From NCBI GenBank assembly GCA_030248225.1, contig JASANE010017517.1, forward strand, positions 34,837 to 98,836: a DNA stretch of 64,000 nt, given 5' to 3'. This document shows positions 50,740 through 62,246 of this stretch, piece after piece (position 1 is the first letter of the stretch; each line of letters starts with the position of its first letter). This DNA comes from Trileptium ribeirensis. Taxonomy: Eukaryota; Nematoda; Enoplea; Enoplida; Thoracostomopsidae. Both the position numbers and the translations under genes were made by a program. The notes under the pieces were generated by a model, which was not told the origin of the DNA, did no database searches, and saw nothing but the letters and a program-made list of their open reading frames with translations.

Positions 50740-51580
50740 CAAAGTTGAGCATCCGTCAGGATCTTGCGGAATTCTTGGGGTTTTTAAATAGGAGCCAGGT
50801 TGGAGTAGGCGTGCGAGCATATGGGTACAGTGCGAACAAGCGTTCAGAAGCATGCGCAATATATAGTACATACCAGATAGGATACAGCATTGAAATAATA
50901 AAATGACAAAGACATTGATGATTTATAGACAGGTCATGGCAATAAAATAGACGTGCTATTGTCACATTACTTAGTCTAACGTGTCTTCATTTATTGCCAC
51001 CTAAAAGTTGATGAATCCACTGTCTCAGGTATCCTACTAATGATATTACTGATTCAGTCAACGATTTTGTTCGCTATTGGGTAAATTCCAGGTCTCTGGG
51101 ACATTGAGTTCTGTCGGACGAGCAGGTATGCTTAATCTCTGCTTAAGATGTGGGGGTGTGTACATTGAAACTCAATATGTGCGCTTTGAAATTCGGCTGA
51201 CCACGAAGCCATCTTTGGTTCGATATTCCAATAAGGCGGTGGTGGTGCAGCAATTCCATAGCAGCCTCCGCCAATACACAGTCGAACACAGGTAGCGTCT
51301 TAATCACCGTAATACGTGTCGGAGAGAATCTAGTAGTTTGTCTTCAAGGGTTTTCTTTCGAGGGGCGGAAAATATCCACCCAAAACGACGATAGTTTTGG
51401 TGGGATGGGTTATAAGTCAGGTCGCCATTCGGACTGGAAATTCCATATTCCCTGACGGTCAACTATGGAGGAAATAATTGGATTTGTCCTTGATTTCCAG
51501 TAATTGAGTGGCAAGAATGATGGTGGTAGGCCAAGAGACTATTTCGTCTCGATAGAGAGTACCAACATCTTGTAATAATC
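50740..51580. other. No gene recognised
   Basis: Mixed DNA at the 3' side of the inverted NADAR element copy. Nothing coding is supported. Confidence 0.3.
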
Positions 51581-51587
51581 GTGTCGT

Positions 51588-52205
51588 TTATTCAGTTCCT
51601 AGGGCGGCGACCAATTCTAAAGCTTTGCGGTCCAATTCCGATGCCCAATACCTCTCGGTGGGATTACCGTTCAGCAAGTGAGCACTTTCAGTGGACAACA
51701 GCATATCTTCGAATTCGGGCAGTGCGAACTTACGCAACAATACTGTTCTCATCAGATCCGACAATACAGGGCGAAAAGTGGGTATTTGTTTCATCCAAAA
51801 ATTGCTGTTGATGTCCTATTGATTTTACGTCTGGGGTTCATTATTTAAGGTTTTCGATGTCTCGTCGAGATTGATCCTCGTTAAAACGGTAAGTGACGAG
51901 CAGTTGGTATCGTTGTTGGGTAGAAGTGTATTCAATAGGGCAGTGTTGAATTGTTCGACTAAGCGTCGTAATGTTCGACTATTTGGGCCATCGAGTGTCT
52001 TTGAGTAGAACAATTTCGATTGGCTTAGAATAGTCGACGAAATAATGTGGCACTCGAGCCGTAGTTTTACTTCATCTGCAGTCGCGATTGGTTTCAAAGT
52101 CATTTCGTTGTGTAGGTTTGTCAACGGATATGAGTTAAGTTCAGTTAGCATTACCTCTCCAAGGTACAGTCGGTCCAAGTTATAGGTATAAGTTATAGTT
52201 CCCAT
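51588..52205 (-). pseudogene. NADAR domain, second (inverted) copy of the element
   Basis: Minus strand. Around 52080-51850, words such as LFYSK and, after a frame change, EYTSTQQRYQLLVTYRF and EDQSRRDIE match the first copy's KYSSTEQGYQLLVTYLF and EDQARRDIE. Then frame 51794-51588 has FRPVLSDLMRTVLLRKFALP and LLSTESAHLLNGNPTERYW, equivalent to the NADAR C-terminal half. The usual Glu of the E-x-x-Y-Q block is replaced by Gln here (STQQRYQ). The WG.G motif is degraded to YWASE. Both changes suggest decay. Frameshifts and stops break the gene. Confidence 0.8.
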
Positions 52206-52209
52206 TTAT

Positions 52210-53236
52210 GGTGCAATTGACGGCCCAGATCTGGTTCAAATATCATGAGTCTCTGTCGTTTTATGCCTGGGTGCGGTTGTAATATCTGTTGTGTATCTCG
52301 TACTAGCGGGATTGCACGGGCTAGAGCTTGCACTACGTTGCGGTGCAGGGTCCTACCTGCGCGCATGAATGTGTTGCGGTCACGCGTGGAGTATGTTTGT
52401 CATCACTGAATACTAGGGCATTCTTTATCCAATTCTATTATTAGTGTTCTGAATCTTCGGAATCACTCTCCACTACTGTGGATTGATTCTGAGGTGGCCA
52501 CGACGGGCTCTGGTAATCGTTTCCTTCAAAAGCGGTTGAACGTGTTAGTACAGGGGTGTACTGCAATCGGAACAGGTGGTGTATTTCCGGTGAAATGCTC
52601 CAAGAGTTCAGTTGCGGTTTGGTACTTCGTATCGGTTACTTCCTGGGCTCTACCTTTCCATCATTCTTCCTCTGCTAGTAAATCTTTTACGACTTCCCTA
52701 CCTATCGTCTTCCTAGAAATGCTGTCTGTGAGGTGGAAAATATTCCTCGATTACTGGACTGGATTGTCTAGAGGGTTCTGTTAGTGATTTGGGTTGCGTA
52801 GGAAGGGGTCGCGAGATAGTAAGGTCCAACATGATCACCTCGAAATATTGGAAAAGGTGGGGAAATCGGCCAGGGGACGACAAGTCCTCCGGTGCACGAA
52901 ATCGACTAAATGAGCTAGGTTTATTTCAGGGCATAGCTGCTTCGGATTGCATGCAAGTATCACGGGAATAGTTGATTGATATAGTGGATCGTTAGGGGAT
53001 GTGGCGGAATATCGGAGAATAGGTTCACCTTCAGGTATTCCAGGGAAATTTTTAGGTTGTATGGGATCTTCACGATACTTATACAGAGGGAATGCTGGTG
53101 CTCGTGCGCGTGGTGGCACTGTATACAATACAGGGCTGTGAAGAGGACAAGTGGATGACTGTGATGGGGTACTTGTTGGCATTGGGATTAAATCACAGGG
53201 AGAAGTAGCCGATTGTATCGTGGTACTAGTGGCCAT
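52210..53236 (-). pseudogene. Upstream coding blocks of the inverted NADAR element copy
   Basis: Minus strand. Frame 53236-52835 is Pro/Thr-rich (PMPTSTPSQSSTCP). It then has LYKYREDPIQPKNFPGIPEG, EPILRY, SPNDPLYQ and IPVIL, ending near SN. The next block, 52784-52494, has KDLLAEEE and QTATELLEHFTG. Order and spacing follow 44695-45285 of the + copy, but the long basic region corresponding to 45490-45978 is absent. The start ATG at 53236 is plausible but not proven. Confidence 0.65.
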
Positions 53237-53468
53237 TGGTGCTGGCTCACTAAATCCAAGATTATCTTAGAAGGTGTAGGGTGTTGTCTAAGGTATATCG
53301 CTGGTGCCCAAATAACGTTTAATTCCAACTGTGAGGTTCTTCGAGTAAATTATTTTATTTCATTCCAAACGGTGATTCGCATATTTTTTAAGTATCGTAG
53401 ACAGGCCGAGAGGCATCATCGCTCTAGGAATCAATAAATTTCGAATATTGATTTGAGGATTAAATAAG

Positions 53469-54165
53469 TTTTGTCCCTGCCTCCATCTCCCCGAAATCAA
53501 TGTGAGATTTCTTAGGCGTTCATATATACTTGTTATTGATTGAAAAGGGACATGTACTTGTTGCAAAATAAGTCGGGAATCCCATCTACGTCTAGCTCAG
53601 GCGAGTACCCTCTGCCGACACAAGTAACATCGTTGCGCAGGGATTACAAATTTTGTCCCTGCCTGCATCTCCCCCAAATCAATGTGAGATTTACTGGGGC
53701 GTTCATATACTTGTTATTGATTGAAAAGGGACATGTGCTTGTTGCAAAATGATTTGGGAATCCTATATAAGCCTAGCTCGTTAGCTCAGGCGGGTACCCT
53801 CTCCCGACATAAGTAACATCGCCGCCCAGCGATTAAGAGGAACTCATCAAGTAAAATAAATAACTAAAGCTTCATTTCGGAGATACAATCGTTAAACTAA
53901 GTTAGTTAGGCTTGGAATGAAATGCCGGTCAGGTTCGTGTAAATTTAGGGGACAGCCCCAGTTTAGGTCATTGCTCCTGTAGTGGCTTACCCGAGAACTT
54001 GACCGCTTTCTCGCGTTCGATATAAGAAGCTAAGAAATTATTTTGAGTTAATAAAATCACAGTGAACTAGCCAAGTCACGGTTTTATTGACCCGAATATT
54101 TGATAAATAATACCGAACGGGCCACTGCACCGCCCTTACTGGTGGCGGTGCGGAGATTCGTCACC
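53469..54165 (+). repeat. LTR-like segment with 182-bp tandem duplication, TATA box and AATAAA
   Basis: TTTTGTCCCTGCCTCCATCTCCCC (53469) recurs at 53651, and the two units run to about 53838. The second unit has TATATAAG at 53764-53771; the first has a damaged TATA. TTAATAAAATC at about 54045 could be a polyadenylation signal. U3-like duplication, TATA and poly(A) signal on one strand suggest an LTR on the + strand. It lies next to the inverted NADAR gene but points the other way, so the link is unclear. Confidence 0.45.
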
Positions 54166-56089
54166 CAAGGACGAATTAAAATTTTGTACATATAATTGCA
54201 TTTGTGATTCTTGGGATTATCGAAGTTGCAAAGGCATCCGAATTATTCCCTTTGTGAAATCATCGTTACGTATATAGAAATAGGATTATCATTATGACAG
54301 CACTTCGTATATACAATATTGATTACGCTGTTCATGCTAATGTAAGTCGTAAAACTGTCATTTCTATTCTTGAGATAAAATATTTTGTTCAATGCCTATA
54401 TTAAAATATCAGTTTAGTACTATTGTTAGTGATTGTGTCTTCGTGAGTATCGATAAGCAGCTGCTGTACCATATTTATATCCTGTTGTATCTATATCCCT
54501 GTATAGATTAGGTTTTGCTGCGGTAAGATCACATTCTAGCACGAGGTGACCTTATTGTGCTGAAAGCACCTCGAATCAATGCGGCTTTGTCTCCAACATT
54601 GTCCCCCACCCGGACAATACATGATTCTTTGGTATCGCTAGCCTTCAGCTTGCTCGAACTGGCCATTTTGGCAACACGGAACAGTTTGCATCAAAGCCAT
54701 ACTAGCTGTGTCCTCTAAGCATTCTGCTGCTCCCACTAAGCAGCACAAGCGCAACTGTTTTACCTAGGGTGTGCTTAAGCTCCTAGCATTGTGAAAGTAA
54801 CTCACAGTTGTGTATGTTAGTTAAAATAGTCAGTTGACCCGATTGAATCATTAACCCTGTATCTTGTAATTGTGTTGATCATCGTTTTGTATTGTGGAAT
54901 GCGTGTTGTGTTACTGTATGTAACCGCATTCTCGATGCGTTTACCAATATACTATTGGAGAAAAAAGCACACTTGCGTTCCTGTGTTGATTGTTGGCGTC
55001 GTGCAGGGATAAAGAGGGCATGTGGTTTGAAATCTTCGCCCCTTTGACAGACCGCATTCAGGCCCGGCGTCGAAACTTCGCAAGCCTCAGTATGCTCCGC
55101 TGACTGAATAAATGCATGTCCGTTCTGATAGTTAATTTGCTTAACCGTGAAATCTCTACAGGCTTTGGTATACTCGAATTCTAGAACTAGGGACCCAAGG
55201 CGTTAGTGAATTTAAAGTTAATGATTCCACATAGGACCCTGGTAGGGGCCAATGTAGCTAAATTAAAATTGAAATGATCTCCTCAGGCGGACAAAAAAAG
55301 GAATTTTAACGATTTTTGCCTCTAGCAAAACTATGTAGGTAGAATCTCCGCTCACTTGCATCAAAATCTTTAATACGCCATAAAATACACAATATTAGTG
55401 CATGCCAAAGTTTGGTACACAGTTTTTGAAGTACAAACGTTTGAAATTTTAGGATATGGTTATCCATATCTTGATTATCAGATATACTCCACAATTTACC
55501 CGGATATCCGGGTATAGTAAACCATATACCAGGTCATCACTACTTACTCTATTGTGAATACATTTTATCCCACGAACTTGTTAATGTTTATTTTAATGCA
55601 CTTGGTGTGTGTTTGCACATTACTTAATTTTTTACTCATCAGTCCACAACGTGAATCAACGTCAACTGCAAGCCATACTCAGCAAAGTCTTTTGCGGTAA
55701 ATTCTGAGTGTGGCTATACTTTGTTTTCTCTTGGCACTATGTGAAATTTGGGAGCTGAAATATTGGTTTAATTCAAGTTCTGAACAGATAGGCGATACTT
55801 ATGTCCATACGCTTCGACTGTCTCTAACGGAGCGCCTATCTCATCTAGAGGGCCGCGTATTTCGTATGGCAAGTGCCAGTACCCAGCTCTAATTGTGGAC
55901 ATCTTGCAAGACATAATCGACAACGCTTCTTCGTACACCGGATTTAGAATATGCAAACGGCAGCACTGTTTTGGCAGAAACACAACACGACCTCCAGAAG
56001 ATATTCACTTGAATTACCGGGAACACTGCGCAAATGGCCTCTCGCTTTAAACAATCAAAAGCCAATTTAGTACCCAAGTGGCAGCCTAC
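54166..56089. other. SMG1 intron, no gene recognised
   Basis: Contains decayed retroelement-like DNA (e.g. 55055-55115 resembles 25325-25385) and short open frames without motifs (55306-55494 -, 55710-55892 +, 55768-55983 -). Confidence 0.3.
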
Positions 56090-56258
56090 CGCAATTGTCG
56101 GTTGGTGCGTCGCCCATCGAATCTATTAAAGCCTTTCCATATGTAGGCTCGGTTGTAACGTCGACGGAACGATAATCATAGAAGGCTTCGTTGCCAGAAT
56201 CGGAAAGGGAGCTGCTATCTTTGCCCGATCTTAGAAGAGTGTCATCTTGGTTCGTCAT
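56067..56258 (-). CDS. Short ORF beside a MITE, unknown
   Basis: 63 codons from an ATG at 56258, with an acidic, Ser-rich start (MTNQDDTLLRSGKDSSSLSD) and no recognised family. Further minus-strand frames to 55770 might continue it with stops and shifts. Possibly the N-terminus of a decayed transposase: such acidic starts are common in piggyBac proteins, and piggyBac-type MITEs lie immediately beside it at 56305. That link is inference. Confidence 0.3.
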   Translation of the reverse strand: MTNQDDTLLRSGKDSSSLSDSGNEAFYDYRSVDVTTEPTYGKALIDSMGDAPTDNCGRLPLGY

Positions 56259-56304
56259 GACATTCCTATAACCAGCAAAATGACAATCTGCACTGCGGCT
56301 TTAA

Positions 56305-56568
56305 CGTTTTAACGCATACAGACGTTCAAAATAAACTAATTGCGTTTGACTGTGTTGTATAAACTAAATTTGGCGAACACTGTACGATTACATATGTGTT
56401 GTTGGTGGCACGCTTTGCGAGGAGTCTTAAGGATTTAAGCAATAGCTCGGAGATTGCTCAATAGTTAGTAAATATGATTTCACGCGAGCCTTCAGGCTTC
56501 AACACCTCGCAGTGATCAATATTTATTCATCGATACTCGAATTATAACTTAAGCTAGGAAGTAAAGGG
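56305..56568. mobile_element. piggyBac-type MITE, copy 1
   Basis: 264 bp between TTAA (56301-56304) and TTAA (56569-56572). The right end TAAAGGG is intact; the left end reads CGTTTTAACGC against CCCTTTAACGC in copy 2. The interior is clearly homologous to copy 2 (GCGTTTGACTGTGTTGTA; GTGTTGTTGG; TCGATACTCGAATT). Confidence 0.8.
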
Positions 56569-56599
56569 TTAATAAAATTTTAGTATGTCACATGGTTAA

Positions 56600-56864
56600 C
56601 CCTTTAACGCCTACAGTCGTTCAACTACAACTAATTGCGTTTGACTGTGTTGTACTAACTAAAGTGAGCGAGTATTGCACCTTTGTATACGTGTTGTTGG
56701 TCGTTCGCTTTGCGAGGAGCCTTCAGGATCCGAGCAATAGCTCCGAGATATTTGAATAGTTAGTAAATGTGACTTTCACCTGGGCGTTCGTGGCTCGATA
56801 TCTCGTGGCGGCCAATAATTGTGCATCGATACTCGAATTGTAAATTAATTCAGCAAGTAAAGGG
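56600..56864. mobile_element. piggyBac-type MITE, copy 2
   Basis: 265 bp starting CCCTTTAACGCC and ending AAGTAAAGGG, flanked by TTAA (56596-56599 and 56865-56868). TTAA duplications and CCCTTT-type ends are diagnostic of the piggyBac superfamily. Non-coding, same orientation as copy 1 and only 31 bp from it. Confidence 0.88.
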
Positions 56865-57219
56865 TTAATACACATACAGTACTAGCCACAACTGAGTGCA
56901 TTTCGTTAGATGGTTGCTCGAAGTTCATTCGATGTTCGTTTCCGAACTTTCGAAATTTTATTCTAGATTTAGTCGATATTTTTGCCGCTCTTATTTAAAT
57001 TTATTCAGTTTTATACGATTTCTGTTCGCCGTTCGTTCGCTTAGTTTGTGAGCCTATGTGTTGCAATTATGAATAGTGTATCCTTTTTGTTACCGTCACA
57101 AAACTTGTGTGTATGTTAACGGAGTGGTAAAGTAGTACTTTTTAGCCATAGACTTTTATTTATTAGAACGGAAATTGTTGCCTCCTTCGATAATTATTTT
57201 TCCATCGTGTATTTTTAAG

Positions 57220-57373
57220 AGAATTGTGGTGTATGAGCACAAGTGCAGCGGAGTGGTGGTCGAATACTGAAACCTTCGCTCGATCCTTGGCTGTGATGTC
57301 TGTTATTGGTTACATTATTGGTTTGGGCGATCGTCATTTGGATAATTTGCTGGTAAATTTGCATCGAGGACAA
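57220..57373 (+). CDS. SMG1: SMG1 exon f: kinase catalytic loop
   Basis: Acceptor TATTTTTAAG ends at 57219. One base completes the split Lys codon, then come 51 codons and a strong donor GTGAGT at 57374. The product starts [13 protein letters not shown] and continues [20 protein letters not shown], then [15 protein letters not shown]. The D-R-H-x-x-N of the PIKK catalytic loop is intact. The family continues with VVHIDYN (metal-binding Asp) in the next exon, which I could not find in the remaining 6.6 kb. The foldback array begins only 290 bp downstream. Confidence 0.96.
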
Positions 57374-57662
57374 GTGAGTGAATATAGTCTTGCTCGTTCG
57401 TTACTACGACTAAGAAATACTTCTATTGGTCGTCATAAACTGAGACACACTCGCGACATAGCTAGCTCACTTGAGTGCTTTTGTGCAAATTTGTTTGAAA
57501 TTATTGTTAGATCTATGCTGCGATGTTTCAGTTTCTGCTATGCACGGTATGTTATATAGAGAACTTCAGTTTTCATGTTCTTTCGTTAGTTACTATTGCT
57601 GGAGACAAGCCTCAGAGGCCGCCCAAAGCATACCCGCCACACAAAACAACAAAAAAACAAAC

Positions 57663-58112
57663 ATTAAGGGTATCTGTGTTTAAATCAATCTTGTTTAAAT
57701 TAATGTTTTTTCCGTGCTGTACAAAGAATGTTTTTTCGGCTGTGCTGTACAAAGTATGTTCAGTAACTCAGAACATCACAGCCAATCACATTAAGCGTAT
57801 CTGTGTTTAAATCAATCTTGTTTAAATCAATGTTTTTATTTCCGTGTTGTACAAAGAATATTTTTTCGGCTGTGCTGTACAAAGTATGTTCAGTAACTCA
57901 GATCATCACAGCCAATCACATTAAGCGTATCTGTGTTTAAATGAATCTTGTTTAAATCAATGTTTTTATTTCCGTGCTGTACAAAGAATATTTTTTCGGC
58001 TGTGCTGTACAAAGTATGTTCAGTAACTCAGAACATCACAGCCAATCACATTAAGCGTATCTGTGTTTAAATCAATCTTGTTTAAATCAATGTTTTTATT
58101 TCCGTGCTGTAC
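57663..58112. repeat. 130-bp tandem array, left end of foldback (about 3.5 copies)
   Basis: Units start at 57663, 57790, 57920 and 58050 with ATTAAG[CG]GTATCTGTG. They include TCCGTGCTGTACAAAGAAT and GGCTGTGCTGTACAAAGTATG. The same unit, reverse complemented, forms the right array at 62247-63640. Confidence 0.92.
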
Positions 58113-59697
58113 AGAAAATGATTCTTTGATTAAAGAATGGAGGAATTCGGTCATTTTATTCGGGTGCAGAAGAGACTAATAAAGTATTTTGCAAAAAACA
58201 CGTTACGATCACATATGCTATCAAAGTTACACACAACTGATCGTTTTAGTGATATATTAGCCACAAAACTATAAAAGCCATAAAACGATAAAATGAGAAA
58301 CTATCATAACGTCAACATTCATATGCTAACAGGGATGACGCTCGTAAATATTTAAACTAAAAATTAGAGCAACGATATCCAATCAATAGACGATAAAACA
58401 AAATCCACACTGATTTTGAGAAAGGCTTCTGCTTATATCGATGCTATAAGTATTTCACTCTAAGACGACTACATGTAAAAAAAATTATATCGCATTGACA
58501 TGAGTACCACAGATTATAAATTTAAAATTTAATTATGAGAAAGGCTATTAAAATTAGTTTTATGCTTCGTATTAAAAATAATCACAGCCTTAAGCTTAGG
58601 CTTACCGATACAAAACGTTATAAGTTGATTCAAAAAGTAGAAAAACTTGAAATGCTACGTTTGCTTGGAAAGCTTTCCATGATGCTATTCTTCGAACTTG
58701 CTACTATAATGTTAGTGAAATAACAACACTTTTCCATGTCTCTAGACAGCTCAAGCATACATGACGGAGGGCAATAAATAATAAATTTATTTATTTATTT
58801 TAATATTTATTCTATCATTGATTTATATATTTATTTAATTAGCTTATTTATTTACGTATTCACTTATGTATTTTAAATGTCATAGGGTTTTAACCATATT
58901 GCATTCAATTATAGGAGATAAAAACAAACTAGAGTGTGTGATGGAGCGTTACACCAGATTTAAGTTTCATATCAAATAAATTTTAGTGCTCCAGTTAATT
59001 CAGCAACGACAAATAGAACTACCAAGCAGCGCAGCAGTAACAATCGCACTAATTCTACAGCGGCGAGCCGCTCACTGAAGGCTTACAGTCCACTACACCC
59101 ACAATCTGAGCTAAGACGTCCACCAACACAAAGAATGCTCAATCAACATCGTAAACGTTTACAGTGACCAGCCACGATTCAAACGGATCTATTCAACATT
59201 GCATCATTAAATTCAACAATCAATACCATCGTGGTGCTTTCTGACAGCAACGCCTATCCTGGGTACGCTGATGCTGAAAGCAGTGTGGACAAAGTGGTAG
59301 AAGGCAGATAACGGGCATCCATCGAAGCCAAAAAAAGTTGAACAAAATTCACGCATAGTGCGATCAAGTTGCACACCTAGAACCATGATGATCAAGAAGC
59401 ACAGAATCGCCGTTGCATGATCATCATCGGCATGCGAGAAAAAACCAAACTGATGCTGCAACAAACGCTGTTCAGTAGCTTTATCCACTTGCTACGATAG
59501 TTGAAGCATATCAAATGGATATGCATCGATCTCGAAGCGTGCGACAAGGCTGCTAAAGTTCCACTGGCTGTCTTCAAGTGTAGCGAAATCTATTTAGACT
59601 AGACGTCCATGAATGTCTTGTATGGGAGGGATTTTCTTACGCAGATTAGAGTCTGATTAGGATCAAAAACGATATAACTCCTTATGAGTACCAAATT
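58113..59697. repeat. Foldback element, left arm
   Basis: Reverse complement of 60670-62246 with high identity. Landmarks: GAATTCGGTCATTTTATTCG (58143), ATCACATATGCTATCAAAG (58208) and CTCCTTATGAGTACCAAATT (59678-59697). The arms begin and end together, so this is one large inverted-repeat structure. No host gene in the arm. Confidence 0.92.
59213..59577 (-). pseudogene. Possible ORF in the foldback arm, unknown
   Basis: Two overlapping minus frames are identical or near-identical to + frames at 60790-61148. One reads DKATEQRLLQHQFGFFSHAD and later LDRTMREFCSTFFGF and AFYHFVHTAFSIS. A preceding in-frame stretch (FATLEDSQWNFSSLVARFEI) is cut off by a TAG. Composition looks protein-coding, but I recognise no family. 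It could be a decayed element protein. The right-arm copy has a one-base indel after STFF. Confidence 0.4.
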
Positions 59698-60669
59698 TTG
59701 TTGCGTGTAGTAAAAGAAACCATCTGATGTAAACCTATTTCTGGAACACAATCGATGAACTCGACATTAAGTGCACACATTGACCAGCTATATTACAACA
59801 AACTTATGCCAGACATATTGAAATCTTCAGTTATACTAATAGCTAATACAACATGATATAATTGCGTTAGACATTTAGTTAAACAGTTCATATTCTCAAT
59901 ACTCAAGTTTGGCCATCCATAAGTGCATATTAACCTGTACCTAGAAGGTACAATAATATCAACAACGAATAATTCTAGTGAGTTATAATCGTTTGCAGAT
60001 ATATTAACGGGCTAATGTTTAACACTATTGAGGATTAAGCAGCCACCACCTCTACCATTTATTCTATCTTCCGGTCAGCTAGAGAGTTTCCACAGTTTAT
60101 CAAATAGCTGAATATTTCAGAGAATCAATTTTTACAAACCGCAATATAATGAAATATTTCAGAGTATAGAATTGTTTCAGGTTAGAGATTTTGTTAACTA
60201 ATTTTGTCAAAAATTTACATTTAATTTGTTGGTTTTGATTACAAAGTTTGTTAATATATCCTTCAGAATTTAGGTTAAATGAACGGTTGTGTTATCACCA
60301 GATATGCTCAAGGTCCGAGGACCCAGGGGATTGCCTGGCCGCTGGGAAAGGCCTATGACGGGCGAGCATTTGGTCGGCGCGGGCGGGCCGGGGTAGGGGA
60401 GGCTCATAGCTTCGGCTCGTGCGATGACTCCAGGGGTGTGTAGTGATCCTAAGGCGGAGTAGTCAGAACCGATGGAGGAGGTCCGGACCTTAAAGGTAAA
60501 CCCCTACCTCTATGAGCATGTGTGGCTATTACCATTGTTAACAAATAAATAATTAACGTCCAAACGGCTACCACCGACCAAAAGGTCGCTTTCCAACCGG
60601 CGTGCCTTAAAGAGAACTAATTTTTCTTTGACTACCACATAGCGGTCGCGATTGTTTTGTTTAGAATTC
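59698..60669. other. Foldback loop with GC-rich island
   Basis: Single-copy spacer of 972 bp between the arms. The first 600 bp are AT-rich. 60300-60620 is GC-rich (GGCGGGCCGGGGTAGGGGAG), unlike anything nearby, and ends near CCGACCAAAAGGTCGCTTTCC, itself weakly palindromic. No ORF. Not rRNA or tRNA as far as I can tell; it may be a SINE or the 5' UTR of a retroelement. Confidence 0.5.
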
Positions 60670-62246
60670 AATTTGGTACTCATAAGGAGTTATATCGTTT
60701 TTGATCCTAATCAGACTCTAATCTGCGTAAGAAAATCCCTCCCATACAAGACATTCATGGACGTCTAGTCTAAATAGATTTCGCTACACTTGAAGACAGC
60801 CAGTGGAACTTTAGCAGCCTTGTCGCACGCTTCGAGATCGATGCATATCCATTTGATATGTTTCAACTATCGTAGCAAGTGGATAAAGCTACTGAACAGC
60901 GTTTGTTGCAGCATCAGTTTGGTTTTTTCTCGCATGCCGATGATGATCATGCAACGGCGATTCTGTGCTTCTTGATCATCATGGTTCTAGGTGTGCAACT
61001 TGATCGCACTATGCGTGAATTTTGTTCAACTTTTTTTTGGCTTCGATGGATGCCCGTTATCTGCCTTCTACCACTTTGTCCACACTGCTTTCAGCATCAG
61101 CGTACCCAGGATAGGCGTTGCTGTCAGAAAGCACCACGATGGTATTGATTGTTGAATTTAATGATGCAATGTTGAATAGATCCGTTTGAATCGTGGCTGG
61201 TCACTGTAAACGTTTACGATGTTGATTGAGCATTCTTTGTGTTGGTGGACGTCTTAGCTCAGATTGTGGGTGTAGTGGACTGTAAGCCTTCAGTGAGCGG
61301 CTCGCCGCTGTAGCATTAGTGCGATTGTTACTGCTGCGCTGCTTGGTAGTTCTATTTGTCGTTGCTGAATTAACTGGAGCACTAAAATTTATTTGATATG
61401 AAACTAAATCTGGTGTAACGCTCCATCACACACTCTAGTTTGTTTTTATCTCCTATAATTGAATGCAATAGGGTTAAAACCCTATGACATTTAAAATACA
61501 TAAGTGAATACGTAAATAAATAAGCTAATTAAATAAATATATAAATCAATGATAGAATAAAGATTAAATAAATAAATAAATTTATTATTTATTGCCCTCT
61601 GTCATGTATGCTTGAGCTGTCTAGAGACATGGAAAAGTGTTGTTATTTCACTAACATTATAGTAGCAAGTTCGAAGAAGAGATCATGCAAAGCTTTCCAA
61701 GCAAACGTAGCATTTCAAGTTTTTCTACTTTCGAATCAACTTATAACGTTTTGTATCGGTAAGCCTAAGCTTAAGGCTGTGATTATTTTTAATACTAAGC
61801 ATAAAACTAATTTTAATAGCCTTTCTCATAATTAAATTTTAAATTTATATCCTGTGGTACTCATGTCAATGCGATATAATTTTTTTTACATGTAGTCGTC
61901 TTAGAGTGAAATACTTATGGCATTGATATAAGCAGAAGCCTTTCTCAAAATCAGTGTGGATTTTGTTTTATCGTCTATTGATTGGATATCGTTGCTCTAA
62001 TTTTTAGTTTAAATATTTACGAGCGTCATCCCTGTTAGCATATGAATGTTGACGTTATGATAGTTTCTCATTTTATCGTTTTATGGCTTTTATAGTTTTG
62101 TGGCTAATATATCACTAAAACGATCAGTTGTGTGTAACTTTGATAGCATATGTGATCGTAACGTGTCTTCGCAAAATACTTTATTAGTCTCTTCTGCACC
62201 CGAATAAAATGACCGAATTCCTCCATTCTTTAATCAAAGAATCATT
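60670..62246. repeat. Foldback element, right arm
   Basis: Mirror of 58113-59697, from AATTTGGTACTCATAAGGAG to CATTCTTTAATCAAAGAATC. Frames at 60790-60975 and 60879-61148 (+) are the counterparts of those on the minus strand of the left arm. Small differences (e.g. GATATGTTTC against GATATGCTTC; a T-run indel at 61033) show that the arms are not being kept perfectly identical. Confidence 0.92.

Noticed and set aside
60300..60620. GC-rich loop sequence as rRNA or tRNA
   Set aside because: No conserved rRNA core blocks and no cloverleaf or A/B boxes could be placed.
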